Of a DNA stretch of 64,000 bases, positions 46,950-60,069 are shown piece by piece; within the stretch, counting starts at the first letter, position 1, and every line of letters begins with the position of its first letter. A program made the translations under genes and the position numbers. The DNA is from Paragordius varius (Eukaryota > Nematomorpha): assembly GCA_964247055.1 (NCBI GenBank), contig OZ176054.1:11160001-11224000 (forward strand), written 5' to 3'. The notes below the pieces were generated by a model. The model saw nothing but the letters and a program-made list of their open reading frames with translations, did no database searches and was not told where the DNA came from.

Positions 46950-47600
46950 ATGCTAGCTGCAAAAAAGATGACAGCTAACGACGACGGCAAGACGTTATTT
47001 CTCGCTTACGCAGGAATGTCGGTCACAAAGAAATTCGACCGATTCCTTTTCCCAAATTCGCTTGATAATACCTCCTGGCCGGACATCATTGAAGCCGGCA
47101 GGAATATTTACGAATCGAATAGGATAAACATATTCCAGGCCAGATTCAATTTCGTAAAACTTCGTCGGAAAGGAAATGAAACTTTTACGGAATTTCTTTT
47201 ACGAATCAAAACCGAAGCCGCAAAATGCAAATTCAAGCTTGACATCTATGAGAAAATGCGCGACGTGTTCATTGCAGGCCTGGGACTGAAAAAATTAGAA
47301 CTAGATCCGTTTACTAGATTCCCCGATGCTACGTGGGGAAACGAAGCTGTATCCCTCAAATAAGTGGTAGACATTGCCCTCAACTATGAAAAAGCACATC
47401 AACTAACAACAATAGATGGCCAGATATTGCAGACTAAAGTTCGGAAATACCAAAACAAGTGTCAATTCTGCGGGTTAGGTCATGCACCCGGCAGATGCCT
47501 AGCTTGGGGCAAACAATGTTATAAGTGCCAAGGCTGGAATCACTTCCAACCGTGCTGTAAGAAGAAAAAGATTATCAACGTTCAGCATGTCGAATCTGGA
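46950..47600 (+). other. gag region of element 2
   Basis: Capsid-like part followed by zinc knuckles near 47457-47560 (CQFCGLGHAPGRC and CYKCQGWNHFQPCC), parallel to element 1. Confidence 0.8.
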
Positions 47601-50160
47601 TCCACCCCCAAAATAACAATAATAATAAATGGCAACATGATTATAGACACAGGTTCAAGCGTATCTATAATTGATTGTCAAGCGTGGGAAAAATTGGGGA
47701 GCCCTAGTTGCAAAAAACAGGCCAGATTCGTATAGCTATGGTGGCCAAAGAATCAATTCCAAGGGTAGTTGTATGGTCACGGCAAAATCTTTGGCGTGTA
47801 TGGTTGTAAGCGGCAAGAAGGCCCCATCAATTCTTGGTTGGGATTGGCTACAAGAATTCCCGAATGCCATAAAACAGTCGATAAATTGTCGTAAATGTTT
47901 TAATATTAATACATTTGAGGAAAATTCTCTTGTTAATAAATTTAATTGATATTTTTGTGAAAAGTTAGGGTGTTTTTAAAAAACAATACAAAACCAAAAA
48001 TTTTTAAGTGTCGCCGCATCCCGATACCGCTAAAAGAAAAAGTCGACTCTAAAATTAAGAGACTTTTAGAAGCGGACATAATCAAACCATTAGACCCTAC
48101 GACTGAGAAACTAACCTGGGTCACTCCTATTGTTTGTATAACAAAAGCGAATGGTGCTTTAAGGTTATGTGCAGATTATCGTATTGCCATAAATCCGCAT
48201 CTAGTAGATGTCATTTATAATATGCAGACATTTGACCAATTAGTAGTTTCCAAAATAGGATTAGGAGAATCATTTTCGGTAATCGATTTGAAAGACGCAT
48301 ATCTGCAATTGCCAATAGATCAAGAAAGTCAAAAGTTACTAACAATTACCACACCCCTAGGGGATTTTACCTATAAAAGGCTTCCCTTTGGCCTAACAAG
48401 CGCTCCCTGCATTTTTCAAAGATTAATGGATAAAATTTTAGGTGACTGCTTAGGAACAGCTGTATATTTAGACGATATTTTAATAAAAGGAAAAAACCGC
48501 AACGAACATAAAAGAAGCTTAGAAAAGGTATTTAAGCGTTTAGACGAATCTGGTTTAAAATTAAGTAAAAGCAAACTAAATCTTTTCAACCGTCGTAAGC
48601 TATTTGGGGTATGTTATTTCAAAAAACGGCATATCAGCCGCCGATAAAGTTAAAGACATACAAGACTTCCCAAGACCCACTGAAACAACACTCAAGTCCT
48701 TCTTGGGCTTAATAAATTTTCACACACGATTCCTCCCGAAATTGCATGGAAGTTTGGCTATACTTCACGACCTAAGCAGTTATAAAAAACCCTGGATATG
48801 GACCAAAAACCACGAGGATTGCTTTAACAGAGCCACAAATTCAATATGTCATACTGTTAAACTCCGTTCAACCCTGGGTTACCTATAATAATCAAAACAG
48901 ACGCCTCGAATAAAGGGTACGGAGCTGTATTACTACAGACCACGCAGTAGGATATAAATAAACCCATTGCCTACGCATCTAGAAAGTGGTCTAAACCCGA
49001 AGAAAATTATTCAGTGATAGAAAAGGAATCACAAGCCATACTTTTCGCTTTTGAAAAATTTAGAACGGTTTATTACGGGGAAGAAATTTGAACTGCGTAC
49101 TGATCACAAACCACTAATAAAGATGTTTGGAAAAAATCGTAAACTAGACCAAATTAATAATTCCAATCTACTACGTTGGATATATAAAGCTAGCGAATTT
49201 AATTACAATCTACGGTACATTAAAAGCCACGAAAACATTGCAGATCCATTGTCCCGCATGCCGACAGAACCACAACAACAAGACACAGAAAGCCTTCAAA
49301 CAGCAGAAAATGTAAGATTTGTCAATAGTAATCTATTCAATATAAATCGTGACCATATTAGAAGCCAGACCGAAACCGACCCTGTATTCGAACAGGTAAT
49401 AAGAGCACTAAGAACAAACAACTCGTCCAATAAAATATTATATCCATTTCACAGTTTTAGAAATGAAATTGAAAATACATACGGGCTATTATATTGGCAT
49501 GATAGATTAATAATTCCCGAATCTCAAAAAATAAATACACAATTATTACACTTCGGATCCAAAGCAATGTACGAACAAGCAAAACAAATAGTCTTTTGGC
49601 ACAACATGGAAAGCGACATAAAAAAGTGGGTAGATACGTGTAAAAAGTGTCAAGAAAACCGTCCGATGCGAAAACTGAATCCTACATACAATTGGAACAC
49701 GAATACAGCATATGGGAGAGATTACATCTAGATATAGCAGCGAACAATTATTATTGGATATAACTTATTAACAGTTATTCTCGGTGGGTCGAAGTTAAAC
49801 TATCGAACATGATATCGACCAAAAATATCTTAAATCTAGACGAATGTTTCAGTCGATATGGATTTCCAAGAATGATAGTAACCGACAACGCGTCTTACTT
49901 TCCATCTGAGGAGTTAAAAAAATTCATGGAAACGGGAAACATTAAACATGTAACATCAGTTCCCATCATCCAAAAACGAACGGAATGGTGGAACGAGTAA
50001 TATATACCCTAAAAACATTATCGGTCAGCAGAAGACGGTGACCCACAATCAAAAATAAATAACAGGCTTTGGGGATACCGCACTAACATACACAGTGCTA
50101 CAAATACATGTCCCGCTCTGCTTTTCCTAAAACGTACCCTACCCAATCCAATCACATGAC
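47600..50160 (+). other. pol region of element 2
   Basis: Protease motif IDTGSS near 47645; RT near 48000-48650 with KRLPFGLTSAP and the YLDDILI box; RNase H near 48890-49260 with TDHKPLIKMFG; integrase near 49440-50000 with CKKCQENRP and a DNASYFPSEE segment. Broken throughout. Confidence 0.85.
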
Positions 50161-50610
50161 TACAATATCAACAAACAGACTTCTTAGACTATGTACAACC
50201 GAATCACAAATACCATGAAAACGAAAAAGTATACATAAAAAATGAACTAGCAAATGGTTGGCGAGAAGGAATTGTAAATAAACGACTCGGAATACTCTCA
50301 TATGAAATACAAGATGATAACAAAATCATCCGAAAACCCGCCGACCAACTGAGACCAAGGGAAGGAGGTAAAAGAATAATGGGTAAGACATTTCTCCCGA
50401 AACCCCACCATCGCATGACTTATATGTTAGGTACCCTACTGCCACCGAATCCCCGACATTACCTCCACCCCAACCCTCGGAACCCATCCTTGAGTTGCCA
50501 TCCCAACAAACACCCACTATAACACCTACCACTGACACTCACACAGAACGGCAATACCCTACACGTATCCGACACCCACCACATAGATATCAGGGACAGA
50601 GAAAGAGTGA

Positions 50611-51531
50611 TGTTAGGTTAGATCCTACTGTCGTAGATACAAACGCACCTATATAATCGTAATCACTTATAACTCTTTGTGATACACTAATGTGACCAGA
50701 TATTAATAACCCTGACACAGTACAAAATTAAATACTTTGCCTATTTTTTGCTTAAAAGCTCATTAGAAACAATTGAAAATATCCAACAAATAAATTTATG
50801 GTCCAGTTCCATTCGATTTTGGCTTAAAATTTTGGATTATTCCAATTCTATTTTTGAGTTTAATATAAAATATTTGTTGTGTGTGTGTGTCTGTGTGTGT
50901 ATGTGTTTAATATTAAAGTAAACTCAAACAAAATTTTATTATGCTAAAACTTATATGAAACAAAAATGAATTTACAAAACTTGATTAAATTACTATAAAT
51001 TTATTTTGTATTTATTTTAAATTTAAAATCGCTTTTGCTAAAGCCCGGAGTGAAAGGGCCATTAGCCTAAATCTAGAGTCTGATATTTATAGTTCCGCCA
51101 CTGCGCAAATTGGTGCATTCATAAGCGATTTGATCGGTCCAAAACCCAATTCCGTGTATATGCAGAAAATTAAAATTCTAAAAAGGCTATACTTTTTTAC
51201 CGCAAAAGGAACCATTTATTTTAACAAAGGGTACTCTATCAAATTCTACAAAAAAATTTTTTTAAATAAAAGGTAATTAAGACATATAAAAAAATTTATA
51301 AAAGCAGTACAAAAGTCAGCGCAGTACAGGCGCGGTTTTTTTTTCGAAAACCCAGTACTGTACTGCGAAAAACAGCCTATCTGGTCACTTTATGATACAC
51401 CTAGTTAATGTTAATTGATGCTTCAAGCAAAATAGTTATTATATAATTGCTGTATTATAATATCATACACACATGTTTGATTTCTGGTATTTAATAAATG
51501 TTTTCTGTATAATACAACTTTACTTCTTTCA
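50611..51531 (+). repeat. 3' LTR of element 2, split by a DNA element
   Basis: Starts TGTTAGGTTAGATCC after a purine-rich tract (GGACAGAGAAAGAG, about 50593-50608). LTR sequence resumes after the insertion at 50688-51392 and ends TACTTCTTTCA. Confidence 0.85.
50688..51392. mobile_element. non-autonomous DNA element with 8-bp target duplication, inserted in the LTR
   Basis: 705 bp, flanked by TGATACAC on both sides (50680-50687, 51393-51400). TIRs TAATGTGACCAGATA and the complement of TATCTGGTCACTTTA (one mismatch in 15). An 8-bp duplication suggests the hAT group, though the ends are not the classic CAGNG. It contains a (GT)n run at about 50879-50906 and an inner palindrome-like GTACTGTACTGCG near its right end. 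No transposase. Confidence 0.85.
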
Positions 51532-51817
51532 GTATCCAAAAAATATGAGTTATGCCGAACCTGATGGCATAAATAAATTTATATTTATGGTGATAATAAT
51601 TTACGTTTATATTCGAGTATTTGGTTAATTAATGTTTTTTAAATATTAATTTCTAAAAATTTTATAAACAACAGCAGATAGTTAATGAATGCTAATAATT
51701 GTTTGATTTTAATGTTATTGTCTAAGTCAGAGTATTATATAAAAAATTTATGACAATATTGAAAAAATATATATAGATATTAATTTTATAAAATTAAAAA
51801 ATAAGACGTATTATAGC

Positions 51818-54800
51818 TTAAAACATACTTTTTACCCTTCCACCTTGAACATATGCATATTTGCTTTTGTTAAGTATTGCAATATAAGGCAAATTAAAAT
51901 TGCAATGTTTTTTTGTAAGATTTTCATGGTGAATGAACGAGTATAGGCAATACATCTTGTAATTTTCATGTTCAATTTCATGAAAACAAGCTTTTGACCA
52001 AATTAATGATTCTGTTTTTTTTGCCACTAAAAAGATCCAAAAATAATGTTTAATATTATTCAATGTTAAATGGATTGTTTTACAGCAAAAAATAAAAGTT
52101 TTATATTTAATAAGCATTACACTGGACACCAAATTCTTCTGCCACTCGAGTTTTGCATTTTCTGGTATTTAGTATCATTTTAACAGTAAAATAAAAGTTA
52201 TAACTCCACGTAAGAATTTTGTATAATTTGAGTTTTTGATTATACGCCCTCTTTATCAAAATTCTACTAAAAAATGTTTTTCTTTGAAAATATACAAGTA
52301 ATGTCCATTTGTTATCATTCGAAAGAGTAATAAAAACTCTATAAAATGCATACTAATATGTTTTACACCGACAGTTAATATTAGACATAGAGAGCGACAA
52401 ACGCGCGAAGCGAGAGCATTTTTAATTAATATATTTTAAAACTAATGGATGAAAATAGCTTAAACTTTGTCTAGATGGTGGTGAATGTCCAAAAAAGAAA
52501 ACAAAAAAAGTTTTTTTGATTAAAACATTTTTTAATTGTTTTATGTCACATTTTTAAGTTTTTTGTTTTTTAAAAATTACCATCTCATCAATATTAGTTT
52601 ATTTTCTTTGCGAGGCTGATAATTTGGAAATTTTAAAGATAAAAACAAAGTTTAAGGTATTTTTGATCTTATATTCATTAAGTAATAAATTTACAGTTGT
52701 AACTATGCATTTTAGTATCCACTAGGTAAAAGATTTATGATAATATAATTTTTATTAATAAAGCACACCAAAAGCTTTTTCATCATTTTTTTAAAATCTA
52801 ATATATATATTATAATAATTTATATGATTTTCAAATTAGTTTGTTTGTGAAAATTTTTAAGGGTTGAAAATTTCGATCATATAAACCCAAATAACTTATA
52901 GATTGTTATAAATGACTTAATATCATTTGTATGATACAGTTTTTCACACTCTTTCGAATAATATAAAATACATGGCTTCATATCTAAAACTTTTAATTTT
53001 CAAAATTTCGAGTTTAATGTTAAATTAAGGCCAAAAATTACAGATAAACTCTAATATAAAAGATTCTTAGGTGTTAGACCAATTTTTTTTTCAGATATGC
53101 TAATTATGTACTTTAATGAAATAAATTTACAAGAATGGCAGTTAAAAAGAATCAAAATTTGTTGTCTAGTGTTATTTATCTGGCTTAATAACGCATTATC
53201 AATCGTAGTATGGGGGAAAAACAAAAAAATGTAAAAAAATTACATAAAATAAAGTAAGATAGGAAAAAATTGTTTAATCAACATTTAGCTGTTTTCTGCA
53301 TACACTAAGTGTGTTCAATGTACCAAATCTGAATGAGACAGCATTAAAATGCATACTGTAATAATTAAAAAAAGTATAAGGGTCTCATTGAAACGATAAA
53401 TCTACCAATCAGTCATACATTTTAATATTTGTATTCGGTTCTTTTAAGATTTGTAAACCGAATCAAAATTAAATTCCCTAATTAAAAAATTTGATTATCT
53501 CCAAAATTAAACATAAACCTTACAAATTTCTAAAGAAAAACACAAAAAAATAATTTTATGCAGTTTAAATATAATTATATATATATGTATATATATATAT
53601 AATATCTTACCAATATTAATAAATCCATCAAAAACCACAGTAGTGTTATCTTTAGAGGTACACATGACACTTTTATTATTATGAGCAAATTTGGCCACAG
53701 ATGACTTCTCCCAGATATATCCATTTCTATCGCGGTATAAATAAGGCTGATTGTCATAGAGATATATGCTAAGGGATAGGGCTTGATTCTCGTTAGTCGT
53801 TACTTGCACATAACAGTCCGTAATATTAACGGTTATGTTATACAGTTTTTTGAAGGCTTTTAGCGATTCCGTTATCTTTGCACCGTTAGCCATATATAAT
53901 TGGGCGCTATAAGTGTGTTCTAATCAAATGAAGTTATATTACACACATACGTCTATACTATATTGTTTACACCTAGAATTGGTTTTTTAATACTTCAAGG
54001 TGGCCCTTGAAAAAAATATTGTTGGACGGCAAGATGAAAAACTGAGATATGACATTTAATAAATTATTGTTACATAAACAAACGTGTTAGGCATTTTTAA
54101 GTTTACGACCAACTTTAATACCTATGATGTTGTGTCAATCGGGGTAAATACAATTTTACATAAGAGTTTGCACAAAACCTGATCAATATGTTCTGATAGA
54201 TAATTGGGTGCCTTTGGTCATGCTGTAAAGAGTAAAAAATTTTAAAACTTACTCTATATAAAACCGCAATAGCACACGCTATGATTATTTAAAAAATAAC
54301 ATTTAAATTATACATAAACAATATTAAAAATCAAGAGTATGTTTTAACATGATTGGAGCTAGTAAAGTTTTAAATTTTAAAGCTCTCTACTATGGGCTAG
54401 TGTTCAAATAATCGCAACGAGATTGCACGATAATATTTTCTAAGATAATCCAAATAATGTCATCAAAAATTTTTATTTTAAAAACTCATAATACATTAAA
54501 AAATTAATTTTAAGCAAACTTAAAGCGTATTTTATGGTTGAAAAATACGATAACATAAAGTTTAAGATTTTTAAATTAAAACACTTTTTTTATATCGATT
54601 ATGCTCAATACATAACCTCAAATATTTTATTAAAAGATGTATGACTTTGAATCTAATCTAAATAGATTCGGAAGTAATATTAATTAAATTGACTTAAATG
54701 ACGACATTTAAAAAATCCAAGTTTGTTCATCATCAAATTATGCAGAAAAGTTGTAGTGATTATCTTTAAATTTTATGCCGTTCTACCATACTATTTCAAC

Positions 54801-57800
54801 ATGCATACCATCGATTATACTTTAACAAAACTTTGTTAATTAAACTTAGTATCCATGCATTTTTTGACTTTTTTACGTCATCCTTTATTTAAAATATAGT
54901 ATTGCGCATTCTGGAACTTTTTGTGTTTATTTTTTATAAAGGATCACAAAAAATAGTTTTAAGAGCTATCTTGTATTAAAAATTGAGATAAATATAACAT
55001 TGATTTATGTAGTAAGCTAGCACTTCCCAATTATATAGCATGATGTGCTAAATAATTTTCTCATTTTTCGATATCTAGTAATAAGTATAGCACTTTGAGA
55101 TACTTTATACATATATTTATGAGATGATATATAATTTATCAGGATATAAGTAATGAGAATGTATTATTAAAATTCAATTTAAATTATAAAATGTACAAAA
55201 TATTCCCATGAATTTTAAGGAAAACTACTTTTTTAAGATATTTCTTTGGCCCCGAAACTTGAGTTAAAAGGGCTTTGCATCTTATTTAACATACCCAAAA
55301 TATTATACAATAATACAAAAATCAGTTATGCTTACTTGGTTGGAAAGGTAGTGTTTTGCTTCTCAAAATATCAATCTTCTTTTCTAAAATAATATATAAT
55401 GATTAACAATATGCATTTTAATCTAACATAATCTTATAATTTTCGGGCTAAAACTTTATAAGCATTTAAAATATAACCAATTACCAAATTCTTTCATAGT
55501 TATAACCAATAATGTTATTTTAATTTGTTTAATTTATTTTATATTTTAAACACGGTTGTTAGATTTGGATACAACACATTCATTTCAGTACTTCGAGTCA
55601 AATTGGGGTAGTTGCAGGCCTGGTTAAAAATATTTAATTCAAAAATATGGAATGAATTGTAACCATGGAAAAAATTTGCACCCATATAACGTTAATGAAC
55701 CCAAATATATAAAAAAGTTCCATCAAAAATACTGATATTACTTATTTTAATGTAAAACCGCAAGGTAAATTAGTCATGGGTGTGCATTACCTAAATTTAA
55801 ATATAATAAAAGAAACCACTTATTATAATTCTATCATTGTTTGTGTTATAAATGATAATTAGCTATATTCATGGTGTAAAAATAAATAAAGACGATATTT
55901 GAAAATATGTTGCAAAATAAAAATGGCGTCGAACTAATTTAATATGAAACTTTTTCCAAAAATAATTTATTTGAATATTTCGGCTTGTTTATATAAATTT
56001 ATTAAGATAGAAGCATAAAATTAAATTAACACCGGTTCTTTCATTAATTTTTTAAAATATTAACTTAAATATAGTCTGGGATATTTAGATACCTTAATTT
56101 TAATCTAAGTGTTAATAATAATAGGGGGTTCATCAATCATGCATGCAGTCAGTATCCCTACAAATGGTTACAACAAAATGGAGTAATTTGTTTAATTTAG
56201 ATTTAAACTTCTTCCCTATTAATATGTTATTGTTCCATCTAACATTATAAACTGTCGTTTTGTATGTTTAGCTTAAACCGCGAACTGTATCAAAATTTTA
56301 TTTAAATGATTAAAATAAGGGTATTATGACATTATAACTATACAAATTCTTAAACACTTGGATACAACACATTCATTTTAATCCTTCGCAAATTGAGGTA
56401 GTTAAATACCCCAGGCCTTAAAATTAAATTCTTCAAAAAATATGGAAGGAATCGAAACCATGGCAAAATCTTGCACTTATATAACATTAATAACAGAAAT
56501 ATATAAAAAATTTATTCAAAAATATTTGATATTACTTATTTAAAGTTAAAACCGAAAGGTAAAAATTTAGTCAACGTGGCATGCGTACACTGGTAAAATT
56601 GAAAAATAATAAAATATACATCTTTTTCTATTTCCATAATGTTAGATGTAGTTTAAATAAAAAATTAGCTTTTACCCTTAAAATTAAATGAAGACGATAT
56701 TTTGCAAAAATTTTGTATAATAAAAATGGCGTCGAAGAATTTTGACAAGGAACTTTTTTTTCAAAATTATTCAAATATTTTGGCATATTTATATAATTTT
56801 TATTAGGATAGAAGCACAAATTTAAATTGGGCCCGTTTCCATATTTTTTTAAAAATCCTAACTCAAATTTAATCTGGGATATTTAGATACACCAATTTGA
56901 ATCGAAGTTTTAAATTCTTAAAATGTTGTGGGATTCATCTAATGACCACAGAGTCCATCTATGACTTTTTTATCCACTATTTTCCGGATCTATCGCTTTT
57001 TCGCTCACCTTCAACGGTATTCAATATGATTTTTAAAATCATAAGCCTACAAATATTGTTGGAATTGTTTTATTTAAGAATGTACCACGCTGATGCACAA
57101 TATTTAGCTGGTCACAAGGAAAAGTTTTAGAGATTTTCAAAACTTGGAATATGATTTTGTGACGCCTCGTTAATTTATACAGAGGCATATGAGCTGAAAC
57201 ATAGAATTCTATGTAAAAAATTGGAATAAAGAATTATAAAATTAATGTAAGCGTTTTATGGCAGTTTCCAGGCATCACAAACGGCGCAACGCTCGAGCTG
57301 AAAAAATTTAATTAGTAGAAAGAAATATCAATAAAATAATTACAATTTGATTAATTAACAGTCTGATAATTTTGTATATATACTCTATGTACACCCTGAT
57401 AGATAAAAGTATCCGAACTCTCATAATGCTTTTGGGTTTGCTCTTTGCAAAAAATATAGGAGAGTTTATAGTACTTTTCTGGTAACTCTATAACAAATTG
57501 GCGAATTCAGCGGATATTTTTCTAAATAAAAAATTTTTGGTGAAAGCTAAATTCTTCATCCCAAAAAATATCAAGAAAATATATCATGAATAATGTAAAA
57601 AGTAAATCAATTATAAAATTTATGATATCTGTGGGTTCAGAAAGTTTGAATTTTCAACACATCCAAAATGGGCATATTTTCTTAAACTAAACGCAATAAT
57701 GCCAATATTGCGCAAAAAGTTAGATATGTGCTAATGACATAAAAAAATTTTTTTCGAAAAATTGGGTATTTTGCTTAAAAATTATATTTATAGCTAGCAT

Positions 57801-58921
57801 TGGTGAAGCAAAACCTATTTTGAAGCATAGTGGAAACGGAGTAAAAACACTTTAAGATATTATGCTAACATTCATAACATTATGTTAAAATTTCTATCAT
57901 CGCAGATTTTTGATTAAAAGTGATGCACTAAATTTTTGCGCTATGTCGGCATTTTTGTGTTTAGTTGAGGAACTGCCAAATTAGACGGGTCCAAAAATTT
58001 GAGATTTTTGGAAAACACATCTAAAAATTTATAATTTAAAATGTGTGTTTTACTTTTAAGTTAGTTGATATACATAAAATTTCTTAAGCAAAATATGCGC
58101 AAAATTCGCTACTCTCTGATATAAAGTTACCACAAAAGTAGTATTAATCTTTTTTTTAAGGCCCGAAACCAAAAGCAGCGTGAGAATCCAGAGATATTGA
58201 TCTATTATTAGAAAGTCTATATATTTCATCAGGATATATTTTATGCCCCCGGATTTTGTGGGCAGTGTATATAGGAGGATGATAACTACATAAAGTAGAG
58301 TAGTTTGATATGTTGGAAGTTGATATTATGGGAAAAGAATGATCGATAATATAGTTGAATAAATTGCGACAATATTTGAATATAGAATATTCATAAAATA
58401 AAATATGGGGACATGTCCAATTGTGTTGTGATGGTATGTTTTATGAATATAATATATATAATAACAATTGGAGTAAATTGGTAATCTTCATATGCTTCAA
58501 CATCAACAATTTACCTACAAACTTTTATAAGTAAAGATCCCGTATTAAAAAATAATGTTGTAATCAATCAGCATATGTTATAATTAATCTAACAAATATG
58601 AAGCTAAATTAATAAAATTTTTACAAACATTTCGTATTTAAATATAATCTAAAATGGTCTAAATGATTTACACACACGTCTTAAGCTTCTACAATCACCA
58701 AGCGCAAATTTGCGTTTTTTCGCTAAAAATAATTATTTACTCATTGCAATTAAAAGAGACACATGCATCCAAAGTACCAGAACGTTAACCTAATCGGTAC
58801 GTAACATATATCGTTTTGGGGAAAAAATGACAAGCAAAACCAGTTTATGACTTTAAGCAAATAATTGAACCAGGTAGATAAAAATAATACATGTATATTG
58901 ATATTGAAACGTATAATGTTT

Positions 58922-58962
<41 letters not shown>

Positions 58963-59741
58963 ATTACCTTTGATATTGCCATGTTCAGCAATAAAAACTT
59001 CTAAATTAGAGGTAAAATTTAGTGTTCTGGAAGTATCTTTGCGTAAAGCATCATATGCAAAAATTATATTATCCTAAAGTAAAATATTGCAAATTAACTC
59101 TGGATTCATATTTTATATCGAATTTGGACATACGAATGTTACAATAAATTTGATAGGTTTGATTGAAATGTTCCTTTTTGAGAATAGGGTTCTCATCATA
59201 AACAACGCTAGAGTTTCCAATTTGTAAAAAACATTTCAATTTTTCCCATGTTATTGGAAAAATTTCCCCCTCTTTCGCATATACATCATGTTTTTCTATC
59301 ATAAATTAAATTGAATTAGTAAAGCCGAAAGCTTATTTAATCGATAAATCTCGATAAATTAATAGCTATATTCAATATTTTAAAAAATCTCGATTTTATT
59401 TAAACCTTAGGCCACCAGTTTCTTTTAATTTCAAATAATTGTGAAAATTTTAACATTCGATTGTAAATATCAGCAGTTACTTAATTTAATAATGCTTGCA
59501 ACAATTTGGGTTTTCTCATTGTAACATATAACTGGTCTATCCATATGTCTATATTCGGCAATTTCACTTTGTTCATAGATAGAGAAGTTTTGTTTATAAC
59601 ATTCGTGACATCGAAATTTATTTAAGAAGTTTTTAAACAATCGATTTGAAGTCTGATTTCTAAGATCGTCTAGGACTTTGATATAGCATTTATGCTCCGA
59701 AAGCCTATCTCCCTTCTTTACATATAAGAGTGAATAAGTAT
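51818..59741 (-). CDS. gene B: tandem paralog of gene A (5' end not found)
   Basis: Six exons matching gene A in number, phase and order: 59741-59481, 59295-59099, 59073-58968, 55383-55336, 53919-53611, 52026-51818 (stop TAA). They give 375 codons, with an upstream exon missing as in A. Module Cys pairs are kept (HKCYIKVLDD..VICYNEK; KCFLQIGN..IYCNI; DCYVQVTTNENQ..VMCTS; KACFHEIEH..MYCLYS..KKHCNF). The first three exons differ clearly from A at protein level, while exons 5 (core) and 6 are nearly identical. The first intron is 185 nt here against 2.9 kb in A; the second is 25 nt in both. Exons are open with canonical splice sites, so both copies look functional. Function unknown; probably secreted or on the cell surface (inference from Cys pairs and N-glycosylation sites). 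Confidence 0.75.
52120..53171. mobile_element. CACTR-ended non-autonomous DNA element (copy b), in the last intron of gene B
   Basis: 1,052 bp, flanked by TTA on both sides (52117-52119, 53172-53174). Ends CACTGGACACCAAATTCTTC and the complement of CAAAATTTGTTGTCTAGTG. Gene A has the uninterrupted site (GCATTATTTATCTGG, with the single TTA at 36358-36360), which proves the insertion limits. CACTR ends with a 3-bp duplication fit the CMC (CACTA/EnSpm) group. No transposase frame. Confidence 0.85.
53577..53600. repeat. (TA)n microsatellite after the exon 5 donor of gene B
   Basis: Counterpart of the run at 37066-37092 in gene A. Confidence 0.85.
55553..56955. repeat. tandem duplication of about 600 bp in the large intron of gene B
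   Basis: Copy 1 at about 55553-56155 and copy 2 at about 56345-56955 share, in order, TTGGATACAACACATTCATT, AATATGGAA.GAAT, GATATTACTTATTT, AAAAATGGCGTCGAA and AATCTGGGATATTTAGATAC. They are diverged by perhaps a fifth to a quarter. No coding capacity. Possibly two copies of an unnamed repeat. Confidence 0.75.
57640..58030. mobile_element. long-TIR element, GATGTG-GCTCC family (copy d, decayed)
   Basis: The left part (GTTCAGAAAGTTTGAATTTT, AACGCAATAATGCC, GGTATTTTGCTTAAAAATTA) and the right part (GGGTCCAAAAATTTGAGATT..ACACATCTAAAAATTTA) form loose inverted arms with the family's inner signatures (GAAGC, GGAAACGG). Limits approximate. Confidence 0.5.
58924..58959. repeat. (TA)n microsatellite next to the exon 3 donor of gene B
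   Basis: About 36 bases of TA repeat, starting just inside the intron after the donor at 58967. Confidence 0.95.
59074..59098 (-). other. 25-nt intron in gene B
   Basis: Minus-strand intron beginning GTTAATTTGC and ending TACTTTAG, between ..KYESR and DNIIFAYDAL, at the same position and of the same length as the gene A intron, though its inner sequence has diverged. Confidence 0.9.
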
Positions 59742-60069
59742 CTAAAAGTTACGATAAATAAAATGTAATGATAACCAAATTTATTATTGGATCAATTAAT
59801 TTACAATTCAATACACTGTGAAGGCGAAAATAATAACCAGATATAAAATATATATTCTGAAAAATAGATGTTTTATGAGTTTAATGATACTTTCGGTTGA
59901 GCCTAACGAGTGATTTAAAATTAAAACCATTTTTGTTGTCACTGCCTTATATCGCAATATGTGCACATTATGCCGATTAAAATGGTGTAAGCTAAATGCT
60001 TCATTTAAAAAAATATTACTAAAATATATCATAAACTATATAAATAATTTTTATAAAAAATTTAAAATA

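Larger units (their letters stand above)
46543..51531 (+). mobile_element. Ty3/Gypsy LTR retrotransposon fossil, mag-like (element 2)
   Basis: About 5.0 kb including a 0.7-kb foreign insertion in its 3' LTR; 5-bp target duplication GTATC at 46538-46542 and 51532-51536. LTRs of 208 bp (after removing the insertion) differ at roughly 6-7 percent of positions, so it is clearly older than element 1. Parts in order: LTR, leader, gag with zinc knuckles, protease, RT, RNase H, integrase, LTR. No envelope gene seen. Codon and motif similarity to element 1 (RLPFGLTSAP, TDHKPLIKMFG) shows a related lineage. The coding part is broken in roughly eight or more places. Confidence 0.9.

Noticed and set aside
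50204-50538. Minus-strand frames rich in Gly and Val
   Set aside because: Shadows of the 3' part of the Gypsy fossil.
51818-52132. Reading the whole 104-codon frame as a separate small gene
   Set aside because: Similarity to gene A stops at a shared splice acceptor (52026); the part beyond it is intron plus the end of a transposon.
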